Assembly (NCBI RefSeq): GCF_949987515.2
Contig: NW_027192651.1
Coordinates: forward strand, 4,650,001 to 4,714,000
Source: Delphinus delphis
Lineage: Eukaryota > Chordata > Mammalia > Artiodactyla > Delphinidae
Length of the DNA stretch: 64,000 nucleotides
Direction: 5' to 3'
Position numbers and translations under genes: made by a program. This document shows positions 21,698 to 34,330 of the stretch, in pieces; position 1 is the stretch's first letter; every line of letters starts with the position of its first letter. The notes below the pieces were generated by a model. It did no database searches, had not been told where the DNA came from, and saw only the letters and a program-made list of their open reading frames with translations.

Positions 21698-23276
21698 ATT
21701 CCAGACGCTTTACTAACACTCTCCCGACTTGGAGAGTCAGACCCTTTAACCTCCTGTTTGGCCCAGTTTGCAATTTCTGCGGAAGATGAACAGGAATAGC
21801 GAGAACCAATGAGAGACTAGCTGGAGGTGTCTGGACGGGCAAATTTAACTCTCATTTCCCACCAGGAAGAGGAAATAACCAAAGGCTCAGCGTACCGTGC
21901 CAGAACCAGATTAGGGCCTGAAGCCATCCTGCGGTGTTGCGGCCAGCTCACAAGAAAGCGAGTTGAAGAAAGGAGCTCAGGGGCACTGTAATTCAAATAC
22001 CTGCAGAGTTATAAATGACAGCTATCGTCCAAAAATATACTGAAGTAAGGCTGCCAAGAGGACTTGAAAGTGGGGCAGAATTTCAGGAAACCGATTTCAG
22101 GAGGTAGACTGGAATTGCATTGAAAGCATAGGAAAAGAGGCAGAACGTCCACAATGATGCACTTGGCCAAAAAGGGCGTATGCGTTTTTTCCTGAATATA
22201 TTCAGGAAAAAACGCATACGCCCTTTTTGGCCAACCAAGCAAGCTTGCAAAGGAAATCTGCACTACAATGAAGTCTCACTTCCCCCCGGTCAAAAGGGCC
22301 ATCTGAAAAAAGTGTAAAATCCAGAAAGGCAGGACAGGCCATGGAGAACTGGGAGCCTTGTTATGCTGATGGGCGGGATGTAAATTGCCAACAGACACTC
22401 GGGAGAAGTGTATGGTGTTTCCTGAAACATCTAAAAAACAAAGCAACAGAGCCTAGGGCACTTCCACTTATGGTCCTATAGCTTAGGGAAATTAAAATCA
22501 AAAAGATACAGCCACCCCAAAGTTTGGGACGCCTCTGTTTACAAGAACCTCGTTTACAGTACAAGTTCAACATCGCAGAAAGTGAAAAATGGATAAAGAA
22601 CTTGTGGTACTTACGTACAATGCAGTATCACTCAGCAATGAAATCTATGTCATCAGGCCCTTAGCAGCACAATGAGTGGATTCAGGTACGATGATTCTAA
22701 CTGAAATAAGTCACACAGAAAAAGAAACATCATAAGATATCAGTAATACACGGAATGTAAACTTGGCTACACAGGAACTGAATTACAGAACAGAACAGGG
22801 TCTCAAATTTAGAAAACCAACTTATGCTTGCTTAAGGGGAAAGGTGAGTTGGGGTGCTGCATAAAACCAGAGATTGAAATGAGCACAGATAAAGTTCCTT
22901 AAGCCAAATATGGAATAGACAAGAGCTACTCCTTGCTCAACGAAAGGGACTCAACACCGCATATTAAACGCCTAAGAATGTACCTGACTAGTAAGTATCT
23001 TAAAACCTATGGATTGCTATGTCTCCGAAAGAGAATCAAGCATGTGTACAGGGGCATAAACGCAGCAGTGATAGGATTGGAGAGGTTCGGTGAGCAAATG
23101 AAGACCCTTTGAAGTCATATTGCATGGTACCCATTCCACGGGTTTCAACTACCCAGGTTTAAGGTATTCTTCCTTCAGCTAAAACATGCATGTGGAACCT
23201 AGAGTATGATCAACATGTGATCGGTAGACGTGTTCAAATATGTCTCAGTTTTCGTACCCTGGTACTCGGGTGCAAC
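21698..23276 (+). repeat. Satellite monomer U15
   Basis: 1,579 bp. The palindrome at 22163-22234 is perfect. Start has gagtcagaccc and gccagaacc; ahead of the palindrome is aatttcaggaaacc, shared with U18 and U28. Private: gcgtaccgtg, attcaaatacctg, cgaaagggactc. Ends with ggtagacg. Confidence 0.95.
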
Positions 23277-24855
23277 ATTCCAGACATTTTACTAACACTC
23301 TCCCGACTTGGAGAGTCAGTCCCTTTAACCGCCTGTTTGGCCCAGTTTGCAATTTCTGCGGAAGATGAACAGGAATAGCGAGAACCAATGAGAGACTAGC
23401 TGGAGGTGCCTGGACGGGCAAATTTAACTCTCATTTCCCACCAGGAAGAGGAATTAACCAAAGGCTCAGCGTGCCGTGCCGGAACCAGATTAGGGCCTGA
23501 AGCCATCCTGGGGTGTTGCGGCCAGGTAACAAGAAAGCGAGTTGAAGAAAGGAGCTCAGGGGCACTGTAATTGACAAAACTGCAGAGTTATAAATGACAG
23601 CTATCGTCCAAAAATATACTAAAGTAAGGCTGCCAAGAGGACTTGAAAGCGGGGAAGAATTGCAGGAAACCGATTTCAGGAGGTAGACTGGAATTGCATT
23701 GAAAGCATAGGAAAAGAGGCAGAACGTCCACAATGATGCACTTGGCCAAAAAGGGCGTATGCGTTTTTTCCTGAATATATTCAGGAAAAAACGCATACGC
23801 CCTTTTTGGCCAACCAAGCAAGCTTGCAAAGGAAATCTGCACTACAATGAAGTCTCACTGCCCCCCGGTCAAAAGGGCCATCTGAAAAAAGTGTAAAATC
23901 CAGAAAGGCAGGACAGGCCATGGAGAACTGGGAGCCTTGTTATGCTGATGGGCGGGATGTAAATTGCCAACAGGCACTCGGGAGAAGTGTATGGTGTTTC
24001 CTGAAACATCTAAAAAATAAAGCAACAGAGCCTAGGGCACTTCCACTTATGGTCCTATAGCTTAGGGAAATTAAAATCAAAAAGATACAGCCACCCCAAA
24101 GTTTGGGACGCCTCTGTTTACAAGAACCTCGTTTACCGTACAAGTTCAATATCACAGAAAGGGAAAAGTGGATAAAGAACTTGTCGTACTTACGTACAAT
24201 GCAGTATCACTCAGCAATGAAATCTATGTCATCAGGCCCTTAGCAGCACAATGAGTGGATTCAGGTACGATGATTCTAACTGAAATAAGTCACACAGAAA
24301 AAGAAACATCATAAGATATCAGTAATACACGGAATGTAAACTTGGCTACACAGGAACTGAATTACAGAACAGAACAGGGTCTCAAATTTAGAAAACCAAC
24401 TTATGCTTGCTTAAGGGGAAAGGTGAGTTGGGGTGCTGCATAAAACCAGAGATTGAAATTAGCACAGATAAAGTTCCTTAAGCCAAATATGGAATAGACA
24501 AGAGCTACTCCTTGCTCAACGAAATGGACTCAACACCGCATATTAAACGCCTAAGAATGTACCTGACTAGTAAGTATCTTAAAACCTATGGATTGCTATG
24601 TCTCCGAAAGAGAATCAAGCATGTGTACAGGGGCATAAACGCAGCAGTGATAAGATTGGAGAGGTTGGGTGAGCAAATGAAGACCATTTGAAGTCATATT
24701 GCATGGTAATCATTCCAAGGGATTCAACTACCCAGGTTTAAGGTATTTTTCCTTCAGCTAAAACATGCATGTGGAACCTAGAGTATGATCAACATGTGAT
24801 CGGGAGACGTGTTCAAATATGTCTCAGTTTTCGTACCCTGGTACTCGGGTGCAAC
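23277..24855 (+). repeat. Satellite monomer U16
   Basis: 1,579 bp. The palindrome at 23742-23813 is perfect. Left half is close to U13. The part after the palindrome (caggcactc, aaaaaataaag, agggaaaagtgg, cttgtcgtac) is close to U18. The 3' part (gaaattagcac, gaggttgggtg, ggtatttttcc) is close to U20 and U22. Private: cagacatttt, taaccgcctg, ggtaatcattcc. Confidence 0.95.
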
Positions 24856-26434
24856 ATTCCAGACGCTTTACTAACACTCTCCCCACTTGGAGAGTCAGGG
24901 CCTTTAACTTCCTGTTTGGCCCAGTTTGCAATTTCTGCGGAAGATGAACAGGAATAGCGAGAACCAATGAGAGACTAGCTGGAGGTGTCTGGACGGGCAA
25001 ATTTAACTCTCATTTCCCACCAGGAAGAGGAAATAACCAAAGGCTCAGCGTGCCGTGCCGGAACCAGATTAGGGCCTGAAGCCATCCTGCAGTGTTGCGG
25101 CCAGCTCACAAGAAAGCGAGTTGAAGAAAGGAGCTCAGGGGCACTGTAATTCACAAACCTGCAGAGTTATAAATGACAGCTATCGTCCAAAAATATACTG
25201 AAGTAAGGCTGCCAAGAGGACTTGAAAGCGGGGCAGAATTGCAGGAAACCGATTTCAGGAGGTAGACTGGAATTGCATTGAAAGCATAGGAAAAGAGGCA
25301 GAACGTCCACAATGATGCACTTGGCCAAAAAGGGCGTATGCGTTTTTTCCTGAATATATTCAGGAAAAAACGCATATGCACTTTTTGGCCAACCAAGCAA
25401 GCTTGCAAAGGAAATCTGCACTACAATGAAGTCTCACTTCCCCCCGGTCAAAAGGGCCATCTGAAAAAAGTGTAAAATCCAGAAAGGCAGGACAGGCCAT
25501 GGAGAACTGGGAGCCTTGTTATGCTGATGGGCGGGATGTAAATTGCCAACAGACACTTGGGAGAAGTGTATGGTGTTTCCTGAAACATCTAAAAAACAAA
25601 GCAACAGAGCCTAGGGCACTTCCACTTATGGTCCTATAGCTTAGGGAAATTAAAATCAAAAAGACACAGCCACCCCAAAGTTTGGGACGCCTCTGTTTAC
25701 AAGAACCTCGTTTACAGTACAAGTTCAACATCGCAGAAAGTGAAAAATGGATAAAGAACTTGTGGTACTTACGTACAATGCAGTATCACTCAGCAATGAA
25801 ATCTATGTCATCAGGCCCTTAGCAGCACAATGAGTGGATTCAGGTACGATGATTCTAACTGAAATAAGTCACACAGAAAAAGAAACATCATAAGATATCA
25901 GTAATACACGGAATGTAAACTTGGCTACACAGGAACTGAATTACAGAACAGAACAGGGTCTCAAATTTAGAAAAGCAACTTATGCTTGCTTAAGAGGAAA
26001 GGTGAGTTGGGGTGCTGCATAAAACCAGAGATTGAAATGAGCACAGATAAAGTTCCTTAAGCCAAATATGGAATAGACAAGAGCTACTCCTTGCTCAACG
26101 AAATGGACTCAACACGGCATATTAAACGCCTAAGAATGTACCTGACTAGTAAGTATCTTAAAACCTATGGATTGCTATGTCTCCGAAAGAGAATCAAGCA
26201 TGTGTACAGGGGCATAAACGCAGCAGTGATAGGATTGGAGAGGTTCGGTGAGCAAATGAAGACCCTTTGAAGTCATATTGCATGGTACCCATTCCACGGG
26301 TTTCAACTACCCAGGTTTAAGGTATTCTTCCTTCAGCTAAAACATGCATGTGGAACCTAGAGTATGATCAACATGTGATCGGTAGACGTGTTCAAATATG
26401 TCTCAGTTTTCGTACCCTGGTACTCGGGTGCAAC
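24856..26434 (+). repeat. Satellite monomer U17
   Basis: 1,579 bp. The palindrome at 25321-25392 has two right-arm mismatches in gcatatgcac: one CpG loss and the common C-to-A. Shares gtcagggcc, cttcctg, tgcagtgttg and acacttggg with U19, two units on. Private: acacggcatatt. Ends with ggtagacg. Confidence 0.95.
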
Positions 26435-28014
26435 ATTCCAGACGCTTTTCTAACACTCTCCCGACTTGGAGAGTCAGACCCTTTAACCTCCTGTTTGGCC
26501 CAGTTTGCAATTTCTGCGGAAGATGAACAGGAATAGCGAGAACCAATGAGAGACTAGCTGGAGGTGTCTGGACGGGCAAATTTAACTCTCATTTCCCACC
26601 AGGAAGAGGAAATAACCAAAGGTTCAGCGTGCCGTGCCAGAACCAGATTAGGGCCTGAAGCCATCCTGCGGTGTTGCGGCCAGCTCACAAGAAAGCGAGT
26701 TGAAGAAAGGAGCTCAGGGGCACTGTAATTCACAAACCTGCAGAGTTATAAATGACAGCTATCGTCCAAAAATATACTGAAGTAAGGCTGCCAAGAGGAC
26801 TTGAAAGCGGGGCAGAATTTCAGGAAACCGATTTCAGGAGGTAGACTGGAATTGCATTGAAAGCATAGGAAAAGAGGCAGAACGTCCACAATGATGCACT
26901 TGGCCAAAAAGGGCGTATGCGTTTTTTCCTGAATATATTCAGGAAAAAACGCATACGCCCTTTTTGGCCAACCAAGCAAGCTTGCAAAGGAAATCTGCAC
27001 TACAATGAAGTCTCACTTCCCCCCGGTCAAAAGGGCCATCTGAAAAAAGTGTAAAATCCAGAAAGGCAGGACAGGCCATGGAGAACTGGGAGCCTTGTTA
27101 TGCTGATGGGCGGGATGTAAATTGCCAACAGGCACTCCGGAGAAGTGTATGGTGTTTCCTGAAACATCTAAAAAATAAAGCAACAGAGCCTAGGGCACTT
27201 CCACTTATGGTCCTATAGCTTAGGGAAATTAAAATCAAAAAGATACAGCCACCCCAAAGTTTGGGACGCCTCTGTTTACAAGAACCTCGTTTACCGTACA
27301 AGTTCAATATCACAGAAAGGGAAAAGTGGATAAAGAACTTGTCGTACTTACGTACAATGCAGTATCACTCAGCAATGAAATCTATGTCATCAGGCCCGTA
27401 GCAGCATAATGAGTGGATTCAGGTACGATGATTCTAACTGAAATAAGTCACACAGAAAAAGAAACATCATAAGATATCAGTAATACACGGAATGTAAACT
27501 TGGCTACACAGGAACTGAATTACAGAACAGAACAGGGTCTCAAATTTAGAAAACCAACTTATGCTTGCTTAAGGGGAAAGGTGAGATGGGGTGCTGCATA
27601 AAACCAGAGATTGAAATGAGCACAGATAAAGTTCCTTAAGCCAAATATGGAATAGACAAGAGCTACTCCTTGCTCAACGAAATGGACTCAACACTGCATA
27701 TTAAACGCCTAAGAATGTACCTGACTAGTAAGTATCTTAAAATCTATGGATTGCTATGTCTCCGAAAGAGAATCAAGCATGTGTACAGGGTCATAAACGC
27801 AGCAGTGATAGGATTGGAGAGGTTCGGTGAGCAAATGAAGACCCTTTGAAGTCATATTGCATGGTACCCATTCCACGGGTTTCAACTACCCAGGTTTAAG
27901 GTATTCTTCCTTCAGCTAAAACATGCATGTGGAACCTAGAGTATGATCAACCATGTGATCGGGAGACGTGTTCAAATATGTCTCAGTTTTCGTACCCTGG
28001 TACTCGGGTGCAAC
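26435..28014 (+). repeat. Satellite monomer U18
   Basis: 1,580 bp. The palindrome at 26900-26971 is perfect. Start resembles U15 (gagtcagaccc, gccagaacc, aatttcagg); middle resembles U16 (caggcactc, aaaaaataaag, agggaaaagtgg, cttgtcgtac). Private: cgcttttctaac, aaggttcagcg, gtgagatgggg, acagggtcataaac. Confidence 0.95.
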
Positions 28015-29594
28015 ATTCCAGACGCTTTACTAACACTCTCCCCACTTGGAGAGTCAGGGCCTTTAACTTCCTGTTTGGCCCAGTTTGCAATTTCTGCGGA
28101 AGATGAACAGGAATAGCGAGAACCAATGAGAGACTAGCTGGAGGTGTCTGGACGGGCAAATTTAACTCTCATTTCCCACCAGGAAGAGGAAATAACCAAA
28201 GGCTCAGCGTGCCGTGCCGGAACCAGATTAGGGCCTGAAGCCATCCTGCAGTGTTGCGGCCAGCTCACAAGAAAGCGAGTTGAAGAAAGGAGCTCAGGGG
28301 CACTGTAATTCACAAACCTGCAGAGTTATAAATGACAGCTATCGTCCAAAAATATACTGAAGTAAGGCTGCCAAGAGGACTTGAAAGCGGGGCAGAATTG
28401 CAGGAAACCGATTTCAGGAGGTAGACTGGAATTGCATTGAAAGCATAGGAAAAGAGGCAGAACGTCCACAATGATGCACTTGGCCAAAAAGGGCGTATGC
28501 GTTTTTTCCTGAATATATTCAGGAAAAAACGCATACGCACTTTTTGGCCAACCAAGCAAGCTTGCAAAGGAAATCTGCACTACAATGAAGTCTCACTTCC
28601 CCCCGGTCAAAAGGGCCATCTGAAAAAAGTGTAAAATCCAGAAAGGCAGGACAGGCCATGGAGAACTGGGAGCCTTGTTATGCTGATGGGCGGGATGTAA
28701 ATTGCCAACAGACACTTGGGAGAAGTGTATGGTGTTTCCTGAAACATCTAAAAAACAAAGCAACAGAGCCTAGGGCACTTCCACTTATGGTCCTATAGCT
28801 TAGGGAAATTAAAATCAAAAAGACACAGCCACCCCAAAGTTTGGGACGTCTCTGTTTACAAGAACCTCGTTTACAGTACAAGTTCAACATCGCAGAAAGT
28901 GAAAAATGGATAAAGAACTTGTGGTACTTACGTACAATGCAGTATCACTCAGCAATGAAATCTATGTCATCAGGCCCTTAGCAGCACAATGAGTGGATTC
29001 AGGTACGATGATTCTAACTGAAATAAGTCACACAGAAAAAGAAACATCATAAGATATCAGTAATACACGGAATGTAAACTTGGCTACACAGGAACTGAAT
29101 TACAGAACAGAACAGGGTCTCAAATTTAGAAAACCAACTTATGCTTGCTTAAGGGGAAAGGTGAGTTGGGGTGCTGCATAAAACCAGAGATTGAAATGAG
29201 CACAGATAAAGTTCCTTAAGCCAAATATGGAATAGACAAGAGCTACTCCTTGCTCAACGAAATGGACTCAACACCGCATATTAAACGCCTAAGAATGTAC
29301 CTGACTAGTAAGTATCTTAAAACCTATGGATTGCTATGTCTCCGAAAGAGAATCAAGCATGTGTACAGGGGCATAAATGCAGCAGTGGTAGGATTGGAGA
29401 GGTTCGGTGAGCAAATGAAGACCCTTTTAAGTCATATTGCATGGTACCCATTACACGGGTCTCAGCTCTCCATGTTTAAGATATTCTTCCTTCAGCAAAA
29501 ACATGCATGTGGAACCTAGAGTATGATCAACCATGTGATCGGGAGACGTGTTCAAATATGTCTCAGTTTTCGTACCCTGGTACTCAGGTGCAAC
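28015..29594 (+). repeat. Satellite monomer U19
   Basis: 1,580 bp. The palindrome at 28480-28551 has one mismatch (right gcac). Left part is like U17. The 3' part (ataaatgcagc, cattacacgggtctcagc, ttcagcaaaaac) is like U10 and U23. TGA is changed to TTA near 29428, opening a chance 89-codon frame. Private: ccatgtttaagatattc. Confidence 0.95.
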
Positions 29595-31173
29595 ATTCCA
29601 GACGCTTTACTAACACTCTCCCCACTTGGAGAGTCAGGGCCTTTAACTTCCTGTTTGGCCCAGTTTGCAATTTCTGTGGAAGATGAACAGGAATAGCGAG
29701 AACCAATGAGAGACTAGCTGGAGGTGTCTGGACGGGCAAATTTAACTCTCATTTCCCACCAGGAAGAGGAAATAACCAAAGGCTCAGCGTGCCATGCCGG
29801 AACCAGATTAGGGCCTGAAGCCATCCTGCGGTGTTGCGGCCAGCTCACAAGAAAGCGAGTTGAAGAAAGGAGCTCAAGGGCACTGTAATTCACAAACCTG
29901 CAGAGTTATAAATGACAGCTATCGTCCAAAAATATACTGAAGTAAGGCTGCCAAGAGGACTTGAAAGCGGGGCAGAATTGCAGGAAACCGATTTCAGGAG
30001 GTAGACTGGAATTGCATTGAAAGCATAGGAAAAGAGGCAGAACGTCCACAATGATGCACTTGGCCAAAAAGGGCGTATGCGTTTTTTCCTGAATATATTC
30101 AGGAAAAAACGCATACGCCCTTTTTGGCCAACCAAGCAAGCTTGCAAAGGAAATCTGCACTACAATGAAGTCTCACTTCCCCCCGGTCAAAAGGGCCATA
30201 TGAAAAAAGTGTAAAATCCAGAAAGGCAGGACAGGCCATGGAGAACTGGGAGCCTTGTTATGCTGATGGGCGGGATGTAAATTGCCAACAGACACTTGGG
30301 AGAAGTGTATGGTGTTTCCTGAAACATCTAAAAAACAAAGCAACAGAGCCTAGGGCACTTCCACTTATGGTCCTATAGCTTAGGGAAATTAAAATCAAAA
30401 AGACACAGCCACCCCAAAGTTTGGGACGCCTCTGTTTACAAGAACCTCGTTTACAGTACAAGTTCAACATCGCAGAAAGTGAAAAATGGATAAAGAACTT
30501 GTGGTACTTACGTACAATGCAGTATCACTCAGCAATGAAATCTATGTCATCAGGCCCTTAGCAGCACAATGAGTGGATTCAGGTACGATGATTCTAACTG
30601 AAATAAGTCACACAGAAAAAGAAACATCATAAGATATCAGTAATACACGGAATGTAAACTTGGCTACACAGGAACTGAATTACAGAACAGAACAGGGTCT
30701 CAAATTTAGAAAAGCAACTTATGCTTGCTTAAGGGGAAAGGTGAGTTGGGGTGCTGCATAAAACCAGAGATTGAAATTAGCACAGATAAAGTTCCTTAAG
30801 CGAAATATGGAATAGACAAGAGCTACTCCTTGCTCAACGAAATGGACTCAACACCGCATATTAAACGCCTAAGAATGTACCTGACTAGTAAGTATCTTAA
30901 AACCTATGGATTGCTATGTCTCCGAAAGAGAATCAAGCATGTGTACAGGGGCATAAACGCAGCAGTGATAAGATTGGAGAGGTTGGGTGAGCAAATGAAG
31001 ACCCTTTGAAGTCATATTGCATGGTACCCATTCCAAGGGATTCAACTACCCAGGTTTAAGGTATTTTTCCTTCAGCTAAAACATGCATGTGGAACCTAGA
31101 GTATGATCAACATGTGATCGGGAGACGTGTTCAAATATGTCTCAGTTTTCGTACCCTGGTACCCGGGTGCAAC
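29595..31173 (+). repeat. Satellite monomer U20
   Basis: 1,579 bp. The palindrome at 30060-30131 is perfect. Has ttctgtggaag (also U24), gctcaaggg, ggccatatgaaa and aagcgaaatatgg. Its 3' part (gaaattagcac, gaggttgggtg, ccaagggattc, ggtatttttcc, ggtacccggg) repeats in U22, two units on. Confidence 0.95.
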
Positions 31174-32751
31174 ATTCCAGACGCTTTACTAACACTCTCC
31201 CGACTTGGAGACTCAGACCCTTTAACCTCCTGTTTGGCCCAGTTTGCAATTTCTGCGGAAGATGAACAGGAATAGCGAGAACCAATGAGAGACTAGCTGG
31301 AGGTGTCTGGACGGGCAAATTTAACTCTCATTTCCCACCAGGAAGAGGAAATAACCAAAGGCTCAGCATGCCGTGCCAGAACCAGATTAGTGCCTGAAGC
31401 CATCCTGCGGTGTTGCGGCCAGCTCACAAGAAAGCGAGTTGAAGAAAGGAGCTCAGGGGCACTGTAATTCACAAACCTGCAGAGTTATAAATGACAGCTA
31501 TCGTCCAAAAATATACTGAAGTAAGGCTGCCAAGAGGACTTGAAAGCGGGGCAGAATTGCAGGAAACTGATTTCAGGAGGTAGACTGGAATTGCATTGAA
31601 AGCATAGGAAAAGAGGCAGAACGTCCACAATGATGCACTTGGCCAAAAAGGGCGTATGCGTTTTTTCCTGAATATATTCAGGAAAAAACGCATACGCCCT
31701 TTTTGGCCAACCAAGCAAGCTTGCAAAGGAAATCTGCACTACAATGAAGTCTCACTTCCCCCCGTCAAAAGGGCCATCTGAAAAAAGTGTAAAATCCAGA
31801 AAGGCAGGACAGGCCATGGAGAACTGGGAGCCTTGTTATGCTGATGGGCGGGATGTAAATTGCCAACAGACACTTGGGAGAAGTGTATGGTGTTTCCTGA
31901 AACATCTAAAAAACAAAGCAACAGAGCCTAGGGCACTTCCACTTATGGTCCTATAGCTTAGGGAAATTAAAATCAAAAAGACACAGCCACCCCAAAGTTT
32001 GGGACGCCTCTGTTTACAAGAACCTCGTTTACCGTACAAGTTCAATATCACAGAAAGTGAAAAATGGATAAAGAACTTGTGGTACTTACGTACAATGCAG
32101 TATCACTCAGCAATGAAATCTATGTCATCAGGCCCTTAGCAGCACAATGAGTGGATTCAGGTACGATGATTCTAACTGAAATAAGTCACACAGAAAAAGA
32201 AACATCATAAGATATCAGTAATACACGGAATGTAAACTTGGCTACACAGGAACTGAATTACAGAACAGAACAGGGTCTCAAATTTAGAAAAGCAACTTAT
32301 GCTTGCTTAAGAGGAAAGGTGAGTTGGGGTGCTGCATAAAACCAGAGATTGAAATGAGCACAGATAAAGTTCCTTAAGCCAAATATGGAATAGACAAGAG
32401 CTACTCCTTGCTCAACGAAATGGACTCAACACCGCATATTAAACGCCTAAGAATGTACCTGACTAGTAAGTATCTTAAAACCTATGGATTGCTATGTCTC
32501 CGAAAGAGAATCAAGCATGTGTACAGGGGCATAAACGCAGCAGTGATAGGATTGGAGAGGTTCGGTGAGCAAATGAAGACCCTTTGAAGTCATATTGCAT
32601 GGTACCCATTCCACGGGTTTCAACTACCCAGGTTTAAGGTATTCTTCCTTCAGCTAAAACATGCATGTGGAACCTAGAGTATGATCAACATGTGATCGGT
32701 AGACGTGTTCAAATATGTCTCAGTTTTCGTACCCTGGTACTCGGGTGCAAC
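31174..32751 (+). repeat. Satellite monomer U21
   Basis: 1,578 bp, with single-base losses in ttccccccgtc and in atcaacatgtg. The palindrome at 31639-31710 is perfect. Start (ggagactcagaccc, gctcagcatgccg, attagtgcctg) repeats in U23, two units on. Has aaactgatttcagg, shared with U32. Ends with ggtagacg. Confidence 0.95.
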
Positions 32752-34330
32752 ATTCCAGACGCTTTACTAACACTCTCCCGACTTGGAGAGTCAGACCCTT
32801 TAACCTCCTGTTTGGCCCAGTTTGCAATTTCTGCAGAAGATGAACAGGAATAGCGAGAACCAATGAGAGACTAGCTGGAGGTGTCTGGACGGGCAAATTT
32901 AACTCTCATTTCCCACCAGGAAGAGGAAATAACCAAAGGCTCAGCGTGCCGTGCCAGAACCAGATTAGGGCCTGAAGCCATCCTGCGGTGTTGCGGCCAG
33001 CTCACAAGAAAGCGAGTTGAAGAAAGGAGCTCAGGGGCACTGTAATTCACAAACCTGCAGAGTTATAAATGACAGCTATCGTCCAAAAATATACTGAAGT
33101 AAGGCTGCCAAGAGGACTTGAAAGCGGGGCAGAATTGCAGGAAACCGATTTCAGGAGGTAGACTGGAATTGCATTGAAAGCATAGGAAAAGAGGCAGAAC
33201 GTCCACAATGATGCACTTGGCCAAAAAGGGCGTATGCGTTTTTTCCTAAATATATTCAGGAAAAAACGCATACGCACTTTTTGGCCAACCAAGCAAGCTT
33301 GCAAAGGAAATCTGCACTACAATGAAGTCTCACTTCCCCCCGGTCAAAAGGGCCATCTGAAAAAAGTGTAAAATCCAGAAAGGCAGGACAGGCCATGGAG
33401 AACTGGGAGCCTTGTTATGCTGATGGGCGGGATGTAAATTGCCAACAGACACTTGGGAGAAGTGTATGGTGTTTCCTGAAACATCTAAAAAACAAAGCAA
33501 CAGAGCCTAGGGCACTTCCACTTATGGTCCTATAGCTTAGGGAAATTAAAATCAAAAAGACACAGCCACCCCAAAGTTTGGGACGCCTCTGTTTACAAGA
33601 ACCTCGTTTACAGTACAAGTTCAACATCGCAGAAAGTGAAAAATGGATAAAGAACTTGTGGTACTTACGTACAATGCAGTATCACTCAGCAATGAAATCT
33701 ATGTCATCAGGCCCTTAGCAGCACAATGAGTGGATTCAGGTACGATGATTCTAACTGAAATAAGTCACACAGAAAAAGAAACATCATAAGATATCAGTAA
33801 TACACGGAATGTAAACTTGGCTACACAGGAACTGAATTACAGAACAGAACAGGGTCTCAAATTTAGAAAACCAACTTATGCTTGCTTAAGGGGAAAGGTG
33901 AGTTGGGGTGCTGCATAAAACCAGAGATTGAAATTAGCACAGATAAAGTTCCTTAAGCCAAATATGGAATAGACAAGAGCTACTCCTTGCTCAACGAAAT
34001 GGACTCAACACCGCATATTAAACGCCTAAGAATGTACCTGACTAGTAAGTATCTTAAAACCTATGGATTGCTATGTCTCCGAAAGAGAATCAAGCATGTG
34101 TACAGGGGCATAAACGCAGCAGTGATAAGATTGGAGAGGTTGGGTGAGCAAATGAAGACCCTTTGAAGTCATATTGCATGGTACCCATTCCAAGGGATTC
34201 AACTACCCAGGTTTAAGGTATTTTTCCTTCAGCTAAAACATGCATGTGGAACCTAGAGTATGATCAACATGTGATCGGGAGACGTGTTCAAATATGTCTC
34301 AGTTTTCGTACCCTGGTACCCGGGTGCAAC
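32752..34330 (+). repeat. Satellite monomer U22
   Basis: 1,579 bp. The palindrome at 33217-33288 has two mismatches (left cctaaata, right gcac). Start has ctgcagaagatg, as in U31, and gccagaacc. The 3' part carries the U20 set through ggtacccggg. Confidence 0.95.
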
